Assembly (NCBI GenBank): GCA_002483265.1
Contig: DLHO01000008.1
Span: forward strand, 74,115 to 138,114
Length of the DNA stretch: 64,000 nt
Reading direction: 5' to 3'
From: Flavobacteriales bacterium UBA7666
GTDB taxonomy: Bacteria > Bacteroidota > Bacteroidia > Flavobacteriales_D > Crocinitomicaceae
Notes under the pieces: generated by a model
What the model was told of the DNA's origin: nothing
Databases searched by the model: none
Seen by the model: only the letters and a program-made list of their open reading frames with translations
Program-made: the position numbers and the translations under genes
In this document: in pieces, positions 23,534 through 30,834 of the stretch
How the letters are laid out: every line of letters starts with the position of its first letter
How positions within the stretch are numbered: the first letter of the stretch is position 1

Positions 23534-24397
23534 ATGAAATTAATCGGAACATTTGCTGTGTTTCTAATGGTACAATTGGTGTCTTTAGCACAGTCCACCC
23601 AAAAGAACGATGTTGTTCTTAAAACATCTGGAGATGAATTGACAGGTAAAGTGCAGGAAATAGGAGACACGGATATTAAGTTTATTTACACAGGTGAAGC
23701 TTTGGTCTATACGATCAAGAAATCAGACATTGCCAAGATTACGTTTGCAAGCGGGCGCGTGGAAATGTATAACTCTCCTAAAAAAAGCAATTCAGCTCAA
23801 GCAGATTCAATTGCAAAATCAGGATTGGAATCTCATCACAATATTATTGCAATCCTGCCTTTCAGTTACTTGGTAAATAAACAAGATGCCGGTCAGGAAA
23901 TGACTTATAAAGTACAGAATGAAGTGTTCAATATTATGAATTCTCATTCGGGTTATATGACTGTACAGCCAACGTCTACAACGAATGCGTTATTATTGAA
24001 AGCTGGAATTACCGGAGCAAATGTGCGCAGTTTTACGATGGGAGAAATCTGTAATTTATTAGGGGTAGAATATATTATTCAAGGAACAATTACTCAGGAT
24101 TTGACTTCTGTAAGCAGTTCGGGGGGAAGCTCTACTACTGTAAGCGGAGGAGCAGTTTCCAGTAATCGAAGAGTTGGTACAGTTAATACAACAGGAACCG
24201 GTTATTCAGGTTCGGCTTATACTTCTTCCAGTGCAACGACCACTCAAAATTACACCACGAATGTGACTATGTCAATTTATACGGATAAAGGAGAAACTCT
24301 TTTTTCGCAAGATCACCAATCCTTCTGGGGAACAGATAGTGCTTATAAGACAACATTGAATTATCTCCTGAAAAGAACACCAATTTATCAAAAGTAA
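23534..24397 (+). CDS. Secreted protein with CsgG-like segment, unknown function
   Basis: A 287-residue exported protein (signal peptide to about residue 20, VSLAQ). Residues 25-78 form a short beta-rich domain (VVLKTSGDELTGKVQEIGDTD, then IKKSDIAKITFASGRVEMY) often found in secreted Bacteroidota proteins. Residues 100-190 look like the CsgG / curli-assembly ATP-independent fold: HNIIAILPFSYL, then VQNEVFNIMNSHSGYMTVQP and MGEICNLLGVEYIIQGTITQD. A Ser/Thr/Gly-rich stretch (192-235) leads to a final beta segment. Surface or outer-membrane-associated lipoprotein export machinery is one possibility, but the pore residues of CsgG cannot be identified. The next gene begins one base after the stop, so the two form a unit. 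Confidence 0.75.
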   Translation: MKLIGTFAVFLMVQLVSLAQSTQKNDVVLKTSGDELTGKVQEIGDTDIKFIYTGEALVYTIKKSDIAKITFASGRVEMYNSPKKSNSAQADSIAKSGLESHHNIIAILPFSYLVNKQDAGQEMTYKVQNEVFNIMNSHSGYMTVQPTSTTNALLLKAGITGANVRSFTMGEICNLLGVEYIIQGTITQDLTSVSSSGGSSTTVSGGAVSSNRRVGTVNTTGTGYSGSAYTSSSATTTQNYTTNVTMSIYTDKGETLFSQDHQSFWGTDSAYKTTLNYLLKRTPIYQK

Positions 24398-24398
24398 T

Positions 24399-24761
24399 AT
24401 GAACAAAAAAACGCTATTAGCAGGTGCATGTATCGCCATTTTAGTTGCCTGCGGAACCGCAAAGAACTCAACTCCGAAAGTAGAAGTAATGCCTTCTCAG
24501 GGAGATGTTGATCGCGTGCAAACCAAATTTCCCGGATACACATTGGATGAATTGTATCAAGGAAAACAATTGTTTGAAGCAAACTGTAATTTGTGCCACA
24601 AGCTGAAAAAGCCAACTTCTGAGCCTGAATCAGAGTGGAAAGAAATTGTACCAAGAATGGTGAAAAAAGTGAATAGTAAAGAAGGACATCATATTGATGA
24701 AGCAGGGCAGGAGAAAATCCTTCGCTATGTGATCACAATGGGGTCAGTAGAGAAATCTTAA
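24399..24761 (+). CDS. c-type heme lipoprotein, small
   Basis: A 120-residue lipoprotein: the signal LAGACIAILVACG gives a lipobox with Cys18. A single c-type heme motif, CNLCH, sits at 63-67 in ELYQGKQLFEANCNLCHKL. The distal methionine ligand is likely in the C-terminal YVITMGS segment or the central VPRMVKK. This resembles short cytochrome c domains that carry electrons on the periplasmic face. The ATG follows the upstream stop codon by one base. A perfect hairpin terminator follows 8 bp after the stop. The electron donor and acceptor are unknown. Confidence 0.82.
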   Translation: MNKKTLLAGACIAILVACGTAKNSTPKVEVMPSQGDVDRVQTKFPGYTLDELYQGKQLFEANCNLCHKLKKPTSEPESEWKEIVPRMVKKVNSKEGHHIDEAGQEKILRYVITMGSVEKS

Positions 24762-24769
24762 AACAATGT

Positions 24770-24812
24770 AAAATAGTAGGGGCGGAAAATTTTCCGCCCC
24801 TACTATTTTTTT
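24770..24812. terminator. Bidirectional terminator, 20-bp perfect palindrome
   Basis: The arms at 24770-24789 and 24790-24809 are exact reverse complements (core GTAGGGGCGGAAAA / TTTTCCGCCCCTAC) with no unpaired centre, followed by T residues on both strands. It lies between two convergent genes and abuts the stop codon of the minus-strand methyltransferase at 24811. The strong GC core is unusual in this AT-rich genome. Confidence 0.9.
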
Positions 24813-25602
24813 AAAACAATTTGGTTCTGAAAATCTTTGGTCTAATTGTAAACTGTTCTTTGGTTTGTTCTTCTCTTCGCCACAGAATCCCCATTCTTCC
24901 AAGGTCTATAGAAACGTGAAAGCGCGGATCTGATTGCAAATAGTTCCAACAATCCCACATGTCTTCATTCCAGCGTATATCATCCAAAATAAAAGCTGTA
25001 TTAGGGTGTGTTTGCTCGAATAAGGAATCAATGTAAAGCATCGTCGCTTTCCCGGAATGATTCCCATCCAGAAAGATCAAATCGTATTTACCAATCGCTG
25101 GGAGTTTTATAAAATCATCAAAAGAACTACAGATAGTTGTGATTCCTGAAAGGTTCCAAGTATCGAACTGCTGGGAAGCTCTTGATAAAATAGCGTCGCA
25201 GCCTTCAACCGTAATTAAATGACTGCTTGGGTTTCCTGATTTTAAATGGATTGAGCCGGTTCCAATAGAAGTTCCCAGTTCCAGCATCAGGTTGGGTTTG
25301 TAATGATGGGCAATTTTCCAAAGAATCTCACCATAAAGTCCTTTACTGCTTGCATTTCTTGCCATATCAGAAACAGAACGCATCTTTCCCATTTGTTTGG
25401 AACCTGCTCCTAAATCGGTGATTTTAAATTGTTCCCGGTTCTTTTTGACGTTTTGGAGCCATTTTTTTCGTGCAGTGAGAAAATTTTTATCCATTTTTGT
25501 CGTTAGACAATTATCGACAAAGTCGAATACAAAGGGAGAATGAATGCCATGTCTGCCTTTTGACTTGAGTAAAAATCCGAAAATTGATTTGGAATTTTGC
25601 AT
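24811..25602 (-). CDS. Class I SAM-dependent methyltransferase, O-methyltransferase-like
   Basis: A 263-residue methyltransferase. It begins with the FLLKSKGRHGIHSPFVFDFV segment characteristic of a Bacteroidota family. SAM motif I is LMLELGTSIGTGSIHL at about 105-120, then LITVEGCDAILSRA (motif II acidic) and YDLIFLDGNHSGKATMLY, the metal/substrate loop of catechol-type O-methyltransferases; ILDDIRWNEDMWDCW follows. The substrate is not known. It is transcribed away from the DUF4301 gene with only 33 bp between the start codons, and its stop codon touches the shared palindromic terminator. Confidence 0.88.
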   Translation of the reverse strand: MQNSKSIFGFLLKSKGRHGIHSPFVFDFVDNCLTTKMDKNFLTARKKWLQNVKKNREQFKITDLGAGSKQMGKMRSVSDMARNASSKGLYGEILWKIAHHYKPNLMLELGTSIGTGSIHLKSGNPSSHLITVEGCDAILSRASQQFDTWNLSGITTICSSFDDFIKLPAIGKYDLIFLDGNHSGKATMLYIDSLFEQTHPNTAFILDDIRWNEDMWDCWNYLQSDPRFHVSIDLGRMGILWRREEQTKEQFTIRPKIFRTKLF

Positions 25603-25635
25603 GACACAAAGAAACGAAAAAACGCTACAGGAAGC

Positions 25636-27027
25636 ATGCTTATGCTAAAAACTACAATAGAATTACAATTGGAACGCTTGCGAGCTCCACAGCCGGCATT
25701 AAACTTGGTTTCTGCCTGTAGAATTCAGGAAGGAATTATTGCTTTGAATGATGAGAAAATTGCAGATTTGGCTCATTCATTTTATCAGTCAGATAAGAAA
25801 ATTTCGGTATTTATCCCGGCATCCGGTTCTGGTTCCAGAATGTTTCATTTCTTGTTCGAGTTTTTAGACAATCCCAATGAAAGTAATAGTGGATATGTGG
25901 AGCGCTTTTTGACCCACATTGAGGATTTTGCATTTTTCTATCAGTTTCCAACGTCTATTCAAAAGGCATTGCGAAATAGAAGCATGGACTTGGATGCATT
26001 TGTATCTTTTATTTTGAATAACAAAGGTTATGGATTGGCACATCTTCCGAAAGGATTGATACCTTTTCATAAAACCGGACCTTTTTTACTGTGTCCAATT
26101 CAGGAACACGTAGTTCAGGGACAATTATTGAATCAAAATGCGTGTTCTTTTCATTTTACAATCCAGCCGAAATTTCAGGAATATATTCAGCGTCAACTAG
26201 AATTTCTGGAAGGAATGACTTCTAAAAAGTTTGAGGTGGATTTTTCGGTGCAGAACATGAAGACGAATGCAGTTGCTTTTGATGATAATTTTCTTCCGAT
26301 CCTTAATCCGGAAGGAGATCTGTTAACAAGACCTGCAGGACATGGAGCATTATTGGAAAATTTCGCTGAAGTGGATGCGGATTTGATCTTTATTAAGAAT
26401 ATTGACAATATTCAGCACTACAATCATTCAGGAATAGCTATTGAAACACAGCGTATGTTGGGTGGTTTATTTTTGGAAGTTCAAACGGAAGTAGAAAAAC
26501 TGCTTGCAGATTTTTCGGAAGAAGCCTGGAATGATTTCAATGCCGCGTATCAGTTGTTTCATGAATCAGCAAATGATTTATCAAACAAGGAGAAATTAGA
26601 ATTACTGAAAAGACCTCTGCGTATTTGCGGAATGGTTCAAAACGAAGGACAACCAGGTGGTGGGCCATTTTGGGTAGAAAATCAGGGTGAAATCACAAAA
26701 CAAATCGTTGAAAAAGCACAAATCAATCCGAAAAGCGATCAGGTACGTGTGATGATTCAATCTTCGCACTTTAATCCTGTAATCATGGTTTGTCAAGGGA
26801 AAAATACAGATGGTTCTAAAATTGATTTAGCCGCATTTAAGGATGAGAACGCCTATTTTAAAGTCAGTAAATCACACAATGGTCAATCCATTCATTTTGT
26901 AGAACTACCGGGCTTATGGAATGGCTCCATGGCTAAATGGAACACTGTTTTTGTTGAGATTCCGAGTGAAACGTTTAGTCCTGTGAAATCAATTTTGGAT
27001 TTGCTGGATAAAGCGCATCAACCCTGA
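25636..27027 (+). CDS. DUF4301 family protein
   Basis: A 463-residue cytoplasmic protein of family DUF4301, common in Bacteroidota. It carries FIPASGSGSRMFHFLFEF (a G-rich, nucleotidyltransferase-like start near 60), LPKGLIPFHKTG, the RPAGHGALLENFAEVDADLIFIKNIDN block and GGPFWVE with its flanking MVQNEGQPG. The pattern resembles sugar-nucleotide transferases (GSGSRM as a pyrophosphorylase-like loop; a lysine after it; KNIDN acidic site), but no activity has been shown. The ATG at 25636 was chosen: an in-frame TTG at 25597 would start inside the divergent methyltransferase gene. It ends next to a CTTCGACTCCGCTCAG hairpin. Confidence 0.88.
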   Translation: MLMLKTTIELQLERLRAPQPALNLVSACRIQEGIIALNDEKIADLAHSFYQSDKKISVFIPASGSGSRMFHFLFEFLDNPNESNSGYVERFLTHIEDFAFFYQFPTSIQKALRNRSMDLDAFVSFILNNKGYGLAHLPKGLIPFHKTGPFLLCPIQEHVVQGQLLNQNACSFHFTIQPKFQEYIQRQLEFLEGMTSKKFEVDFSVQNMKTNAVAFDDNFLPILNPEGDLLTRPAGHGALLENFAEVDADLIFIKNIDNIQHYNHSGIAIETQRMLGGLFLEVQTEVEKLLADFSEEAWNDFNAAYQLFHESANDLSNKEKLELLKRPLRICGMVQNEGQPGGGPFWVENQGEITKQIVEKAQINPKSDQVRVMIQSSHFNPVIMVCQGKNTDGSKIDLAAFKDENAYFKVSKSHNGQSIHFVELPGLWNGSMAKWNTVFVEIPSETFSPVKSILDLLDKAHQP

Positions 27028-27037
27028 AGAATTCGGA

Positions 27038-27117
27038 ACTTCGACTCCGCTCAGTTACCGAATTTAATCTGGTGAATTGATAGGGCGAAACCAAAGGTGA
27101 CTGAGCGGAGTCGAAGT
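27038..27117. repeat. Dispersed CTTCGACTCCGCTCAG inverted repeat, probable bidirectional terminator
   Basis: The left arm (27038-27059) and the reverse complement of the right arm (27096-27117) match at 21 of 22 positions around CTTCGACTCCGCTCAG, with a 36-base loop. It fills the gap between convergent DUF4301 and DUF58 genes. Related copies occur at 29874-29947 and, as a single arm, at 43609-43619. Confidence 0.75.
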
Positions 27118-27122
27118 CAACT

Positions 27123-28043
27123 TTAGTAAAGTTTTTGTCGTTTCAACAAGTATTTTACTAATACATCCTGAATAGGATCCTTGATGTCTATTGGATAAAA
27201 ATCTACATTGTATTGTGTGCATTTCAGGTTGACTTCATTGAAATAGCGATTGATCTCGGTCGTATATTTTTCCTTTATTTCAGCAGGTTGTAATTTCATT
27301 TTCTCACCCGTTTCCATATCGATGAGGTTGATTGGGTTGTGACCTAATTCAAAATCGATCTCGGTAGCTTTATCCATGACATGAAACAAAACCACTTCAT
27401 GCTTGTTGTGCTTCATATGCTGAATGCTTTGCATGAATTCATCCAATCGGGAAGGATCGTCTAGTAAATCGGTGAAAATGACGATCAAACTTCGTTTGTG
27501 ACACAATTCTGCAACATCGTGGAGGCAGGTAATTGTTTCCGTTAATTTGGAATCAATTGCTTCATATGCATGGAGTTGTTTTTCCATTTCATGCAATAGA
27601 AAACGATGGTGCGCTCCGGAAGATTTTGCCGGAGTATGCAAAAACAAGCGATTGTGAAACAGGGAAAGTCCAACTGCATCCCGCTGTCTTTTCAGTAATT
27701 CAGATAAAGATGCCGCTGCAAGAACAGAAAATTCCAATTTAGATAAATCATTTTTCCCACTGTAATACATGGAGGAAGAGACATCAACCACCATTTGGCA
27801 GCGAAGGTTTGTTTCTTCTTCGTGTTTTTTTGTGAACATTTTATCTGATCGACCAAATAATTTCCAATCAATGTGACGGGTAGACTCTCCAGGATTGTAT
27901 AGACGATGTTCTGCAAATTCCACGGAAAAACCATGGAATGGACTTTTGTGCATTCCGGTAATGAATCCTTCTACGACCTGTTTTGCAAGCAATTCAAGAT
28001 TGCCGAATTGAGCTAGCTGGTCTTTTTGTATGGTAGACAACAT
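27123..28043 (-). CDS. DUF58 domain protein (vWA-like)
   Basis: A 306-residue DUF58 protein with no membrane segment. It has the SPFHGFSVEFAEHRLYNPGES region followed by RHIDWKLFGRSDKMFTKKHEEE, the DUF58 core, then a von Willebrand A-like fold whose MIDAS-type strand is MVVDVSSSMYY. The C-terminus ends QDVLVKYLLKRQKLY. DUF58 genes normally accompany MoxR ATPases and other vWA proteins in the Bat operon; here none is adjacent, only the EamA transporter 50 bp upstream. A chaperone or complex-assembly role is assumed for the family but not proven. Confidence 0.9.
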   Translation of the reverse strand: MLSTIQKDQLAQFGNLELLAKQVVEGFITGMHKSPFHGFSVEFAEHRLYNPGESTRHIDWKLFGRSDKMFTKKHEEETNLRCQMVVDVSSSMYYSGKNDLSKLEFSVLAAASLSELLKRQRDAVGLSLFHNRLFLHTPAKSSGAHHRFLLHEMEKQLHAYEAIDSKLTETITCLHDVAELCHKRSLIVIFTDLLDDPSRLDEFMQSIQHMKHNKHEVVLFHVMDKATEIDFELGHNPINLIDMETGEKMKLQPAEIKEKYTTEINRYFNEVNLKCTQYNVDFYPIDIKDPIQDVLVKYLLKRQKLY

Positions 28044-28093
28044 GCTTCGAAAATACGTATAAATGTGATTGTTTTATGGAAGTTTCACGAATT

Positions 28094-29035
28094 TTAAGAA
28101 AGAACTTCTGTTTCAGCTTCAATAAGTAGTTGTGGTTCTTTTCTCCGTTTTTTTCCTGTCCGAAAGATGGTGCCGAAAATCACGCCGAATACCACCAGAC
28201 AAACCCCGATTATGGATGCAAATTCCAGTTTTTCATTGAAAACAAACCAACCGGACAACAAAGCGTAAATGGCACCAATGTATTGGAAAGGTGCAACGAT
28301 CGCTGTATTCGTAGATAGAAATGCGCGCGTCATACAAACTTGGGCTATTTGGGTGAATATTCCGATTGTTAGTAAAATCAGCCATTCAATTCCTCTTGGA
28401 AATGTGAAATCAAACAAACACCAGATTCCGGTCAATGGAAGTGCAAGCATGGGAAAGTATATCACAATGTTGATGGTTTCTTCTGTATCTTTCAATTTGG
28501 AGATCGCATTGTAAGCAATTCCGGATAAAACAGCGGAAACAATTCCCATTCCCATCCAGAACAAATCCAGTTTTTGATGATTGAAACCACCCAGAAGTCC
28601 ATTGAATCCGATGAAAATAACACCTGAAAAAGCAATCAGACTACTGATGTATTGCGTTTTACTGACTCTTTCCTGAAATAGACGTGAAGCAATCAATACG
28701 GTAAAAATAGGAGAAAGGTATTGCAGTGTGGAGGCAATTGCTAAGGGTAATTTGTGCAGTGTGAAGAAGAAAATAGTGAGTGCAAGCATTCCGGCAGTTC
28801 CTCTTAGAAGTAACCATCTTCTATTGTTTCCCAGAATCGGAAGTCCACGGTATTTGATTATTGCTGCACTGATTACGAATGAAACAAGACTTCTGAAAAA
28901 CACCAATTCATGAGCAGGATATTTCTGTAAATGAGGTATGATATCATTTTCAGGATTTCCAAGGAGCTTCACAAAGAAGTTGATGATGAAAAATGCCATT
29001 CCTGAAAGAATAATGTAAACAATACCTTTAATCAT
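28094..29035 (-). CDS. DMT superfamily transporter (EamA family)
   Basis: A 313-residue inner-membrane protein with about ten hydrophobic segments arranged as two EamA repeats. The first repeat has LVFFRSLVSFVISAAII and LLLRGTAGMLALTIFFFTLHKLPLA; the second has FQYIGAIYALLSGWFVFNEKLEFASIIG near the C-terminus. The basic tail FRTGKKRRKEPQ is cytoplasmic. The family exports or exchanges small metabolites (amino acids, nucleotides, S-adenosylmethionine); substrate not predictable. It may be co-transcribed with the downstream DUF58 gene, 50 bp away. A TAATTTTG element lies 5 bp before the start codon. Confidence 0.9.
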   Translation of the reverse strand: MIKGIVYIILSGMAFFIINFFVKLLGNPENDIIPHLQKYPAHELVFFRSLVSFVISAAIIKYRGLPILGNNRRWLLLRGTAGMLALTIFFFTLHKLPLAIASTLQYLSPIFTVLIASRLFQERVSKTQYISSLIAFSGVIFIGFNGLLGGFNHQKLDLFWMGMGIVSAVLSGIAYNAISKLKDTEETINIVIYFPMLALPLTGIWCLFDFTFPRGIEWLILLTIGIFTQIAQVCMTRAFLSTNTAIVAPFQYIGAIYALLSGWFVFNEKLEFASIIGVCLVVFGVIFGTIFRTGKKRRKEPQLLIEAETEVLS

Positions 29036-29039
29036 ACTT

Positions 29040-29047
29040 CAAAATTA
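29040..29047 (-). promoter_or_regulatory. Possible -7 element of the EamA gene
   Basis: The minus strand reads TAATTTTG immediately before the ATG at 29035. It matches TAnnTTTG, but at this distance transcription would start at or inside the start codon, so the message would be nearly leaderless or the element is fortuitous. Confidence 0.3.
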
Positions 29048-29103
29048 CAATGTATGTTCAATCCCTGCCAATGTTTGATCAATTTCTGCGTTAAGTAAAG
29101 AAA

Positions 29104-29111
29104 TACTTTTG
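29104..29111 (+). promoter_or_regulatory. Predicted -7 element of the gene at 29138
   Basis: TACTTTTG lies 26 bases before the ATG at 29138 and matches TAnnTTTG. Confidence 0.5.
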
Positions 29112-29137
29112 TAGATTTAGACGTAAAATAGGTTTTC

Positions 29138-29857
29138 ATGAAAAAGTTTCTCTTACTGTTATTCATTTTGAATTCACTAACATATTCCAATGCTCAGATT
29201 GAAAATGACAAATGGAGTATAACCGGTGAGTTGATGTTGCCAGCAGGTATGGGGAATAAAATGTTTCGCAATTACCTGAACGGATTGGTGTATGCCCATC
29301 CGAAAATTCAATACAAACCTTTTAAACATTGGTATGTGGCTTTCGGACCGAAATACATGTATTATAAAGTGAATCAATTCCGTATTCCTTTTGAACCGGG
29401 AGTTAGTAACGATTCTGTTTCAAATCACCAGAAAGTATATTCGATGACCGGAGGAATGCATGTTCTTGGTGGAGATATTGAATTGGGTTGGACTAGTTGG
29501 GTTGGCCCTCGTTTGGGACTGGAACTGGGGGTTCGCGGAGGAATTGCCCAACACTGGTTTACAACATCGGGAACGAAAGTTTATGGAAAACAAGATGTGC
29601 TTGCAGCATATGTAGAACCGATGTTTTCAATAATATTGGCTGCGGACGAAGCAGTTGCTTATCGCTGGATTGTAGGTTATAATTTTACCGGTTATAAATT
29701 CACAGGAAGCAGAATTGGTTCGACATCTTCTGGCGGATACAGTGAGAAAGATCTAAGAGCTCCGACACAATCAATCTTTGTTGGTTTTGCCATTTCACTC
29801 TATTTCAATAATCAGCGCTCAGACGTGTTTATTGATGAACCGAGTGGTGGGGAATGA
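29138..29857 (+). CDS. Hypothetical outer-membrane beta-barrel-like protein
   Basis: A 239-residue exported protein with a signal peptide ending at about residue 19 (LTYSNAQ). The mature part alternates aromatic and polar residues in strands (KHWYVAFGPKYMYYKV, MHVLGGDIELGWTSWVGP, GLELGVRGGIAQHWF, YRWIVGYNFTGYKFTG), and the last segment IFVGFAISLYFNN is the kind of terminal strand found in outer-membrane barrels of the PorT/OmpA-like type. A short acidic tail follows. No family name recognized. It is monocistronic and is followed by a CTTCGACTCCGCTCAG-type hairpin. Confidence 0.75.
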   Translation: MKKFLLLLFILNSLTYSNAQIENDKWSITGELMLPAGMGNKMFRNYLNGLVYAHPKIQYKPFKHWYVAFGPKYMYYKVNQFRIPFEPGVSNDSVSNHQKVYSMTGGMHVLGGDIELGWTSWVGPRLGLELGVRGGIAQHWFTTSGTKVYGKQDVLAAYVEPMFSIILAADEAVAYRWIVGYNFTGYKFTGSRIGSTSSGGYSEKDLRAPTQSIFVGFAISLYFNNQRSDVFIDEPSGGE

Positions 29858-29873
29858 TTTAAGTTCATTGTAG

Positions 29874-29947
29874 CTTTGACTCCACTCAGCTACTTTGTAA
29901 TCAATGTAAAGACTAACTCTTCAAAAGGTGTCTGAGCGGAGTCGAAG
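29874..29947. repeat. Diverged copy of the CTTCGACTCCGCTCAG inverted repeat
   Basis: The left arm starts CTTTGACTCCACTCAG at 29874; the right arm, ending at 29947, is CTGAGCGGAGTCGAAG, the exact reverse complement of the canonical word. The left arm has decayed. It lies 17 bp after a plus-strand gene and probably acts as its terminator hairpin. Confidence 0.65.
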
Positions 29948-29983
29948 ACCACCTTTAATTCCAAACATCTTATTTAACGGTTT

Positions 29984-30025
29984 CCACCATTCACGGTATT
30001 TTGGTTACCATTCACCGATTTTTGA
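29984..30025. promoter_or_regulatory. Tandem direct repeat, 21-bp period (candidate operator)
   Basis: ACCATTCACGG at 29986 and ACCATTCACCG at 30007 are offset by exactly 21 bp, two helical turns. Over the full 21-bp units (29984-30004 and 30005-30025) 15 positions agree, including a shared TTTTG end. Spaced direct repeats on one face of the helix are typical of dimeric activators such as LytTR-type regulators. It lies about 160 bp upstream of the TetR start. Confidence 0.5.
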
Positions 30026-30136
30026 TGGGTTCCTAATTTTTCCGTACCGAAATTTGCCCTGTTTAATAGTTTATTTAACTCAAAACACCTGGTTTTAGGG
30101 AAGTTTTGAATTATTTGTACAATTAAATCGAAAGAA

Positions 30137-30171
30137 TTTAAACGTTTGTTTAAAAATGATGTTTAAATTTG
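30137..30171 (+). promoter_or_regulatory. TetR-gene promoter with overlapping palindromic operator
   Basis: TTTAAAC (30137-30143) and GTTTAAA (30148-30154) form a perfect palindrome with a 4-base spacer. A third half-site, GTTTAAA (30161-30167), overlaps the -7 element TAAATTTG (30164-30171). The ATG follows at 30188. This arrangement fits autorepression by the TetR protein and control of the efflux operon behind it. Confidence 0.65.
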
Positions 30172-30187
30172 TCGCGATTTTAAAAAT

Positions 30188-30808
30188 ATGAGCAAAGAAC
30201 TATCTACAGAAGCGAAGATCCGGGAAGCTGCAAAGAATGTCTTTATAGCGAAGGGGTTTGACGGCTGTACCTCCCGTGAAATAGCGAAGGCTGCGGGAAT
30301 GAATGTGGCGCTTGTAAACTATTACTTCTGTTCAAAAAAACAATTGTTTAAACTCATCTTTGAAGCTGCAATGGAAGACTTTATGCTTTCAACAGTAGAA
30401 GTATTCCGAAAAGATCTTAGTCTGGAATCAAAAATGCGGATTTTCATCGAACGGGAATTTGAATTTTTGACTATGCATCCGGATATCCCGCGTTTTATTT
30501 TGTCGGAACTTTCACGAGGAGATAAATGCGAATTTGATCATGCAGGAATCCTTGATAAGATAGCTGAAACAGGTGTTTTTGAAGAGCTGATGGATGCACA
30601 GGAAAAAGGAGTGATTCGCAAAATGGACTTGACAAATCTGATGTTGATGATCATGTCAAACTGTCATTATCCTTTCATGGCAAAGCCTTTAATGAAATAC
30701 CTAAACAGTTTGTCGGAAGAGGAATACCAGGAGCGCTTAATGCTCCAGAAACAATATGTTACGGAAATGCTAATCGGGTATTTATTTCTCCCGAAAACAA
30801 ATATATAA
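30188..30808 (+). CDS. TetR/AcrR family transcriptional regulator of the second efflux operon
   Basis: A 206-residue TetR-type repressor. The N-terminal DNA-binding domain is intact: STEAKIREAAKNVFIAKGFDG, then CTSREIAKAAGMNVALVNYYF (helix-turn-helix at about 34-54) and the linker CSKKQLFKLIFEAAMEDF. The C-terminal ligand domain (60-200) is divergent, as is usual. It starts the TetR-TolC-adaptor-RND series, with 26 bp to the next gene, so it is likely to repress that operon and itself through the palindrome at 30137-30154. The inducer is unknown. Confidence 0.93.
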   Translation: MSKELSTEAKIREAAKNVFIAKGFDGCTSREIAKAAGMNVALVNYYFCSKKQLFKLIFEAAMEDFMLSTVEVFRKDLSLESKMRIFIEREFEFLTMHPDIPRFILSELSRGDKCEFDHAGILDKIAETGVFEELMDAQEKGVIRKMDLTNLMLMIMSNCHYPFMAKPLMKYLNSLSEEEYQERLMLQKQYVTEMLIGYLFLPKTNI

Positions 30809-30834
30809 ACACTTCATTTAAACAAAGATTTAAT

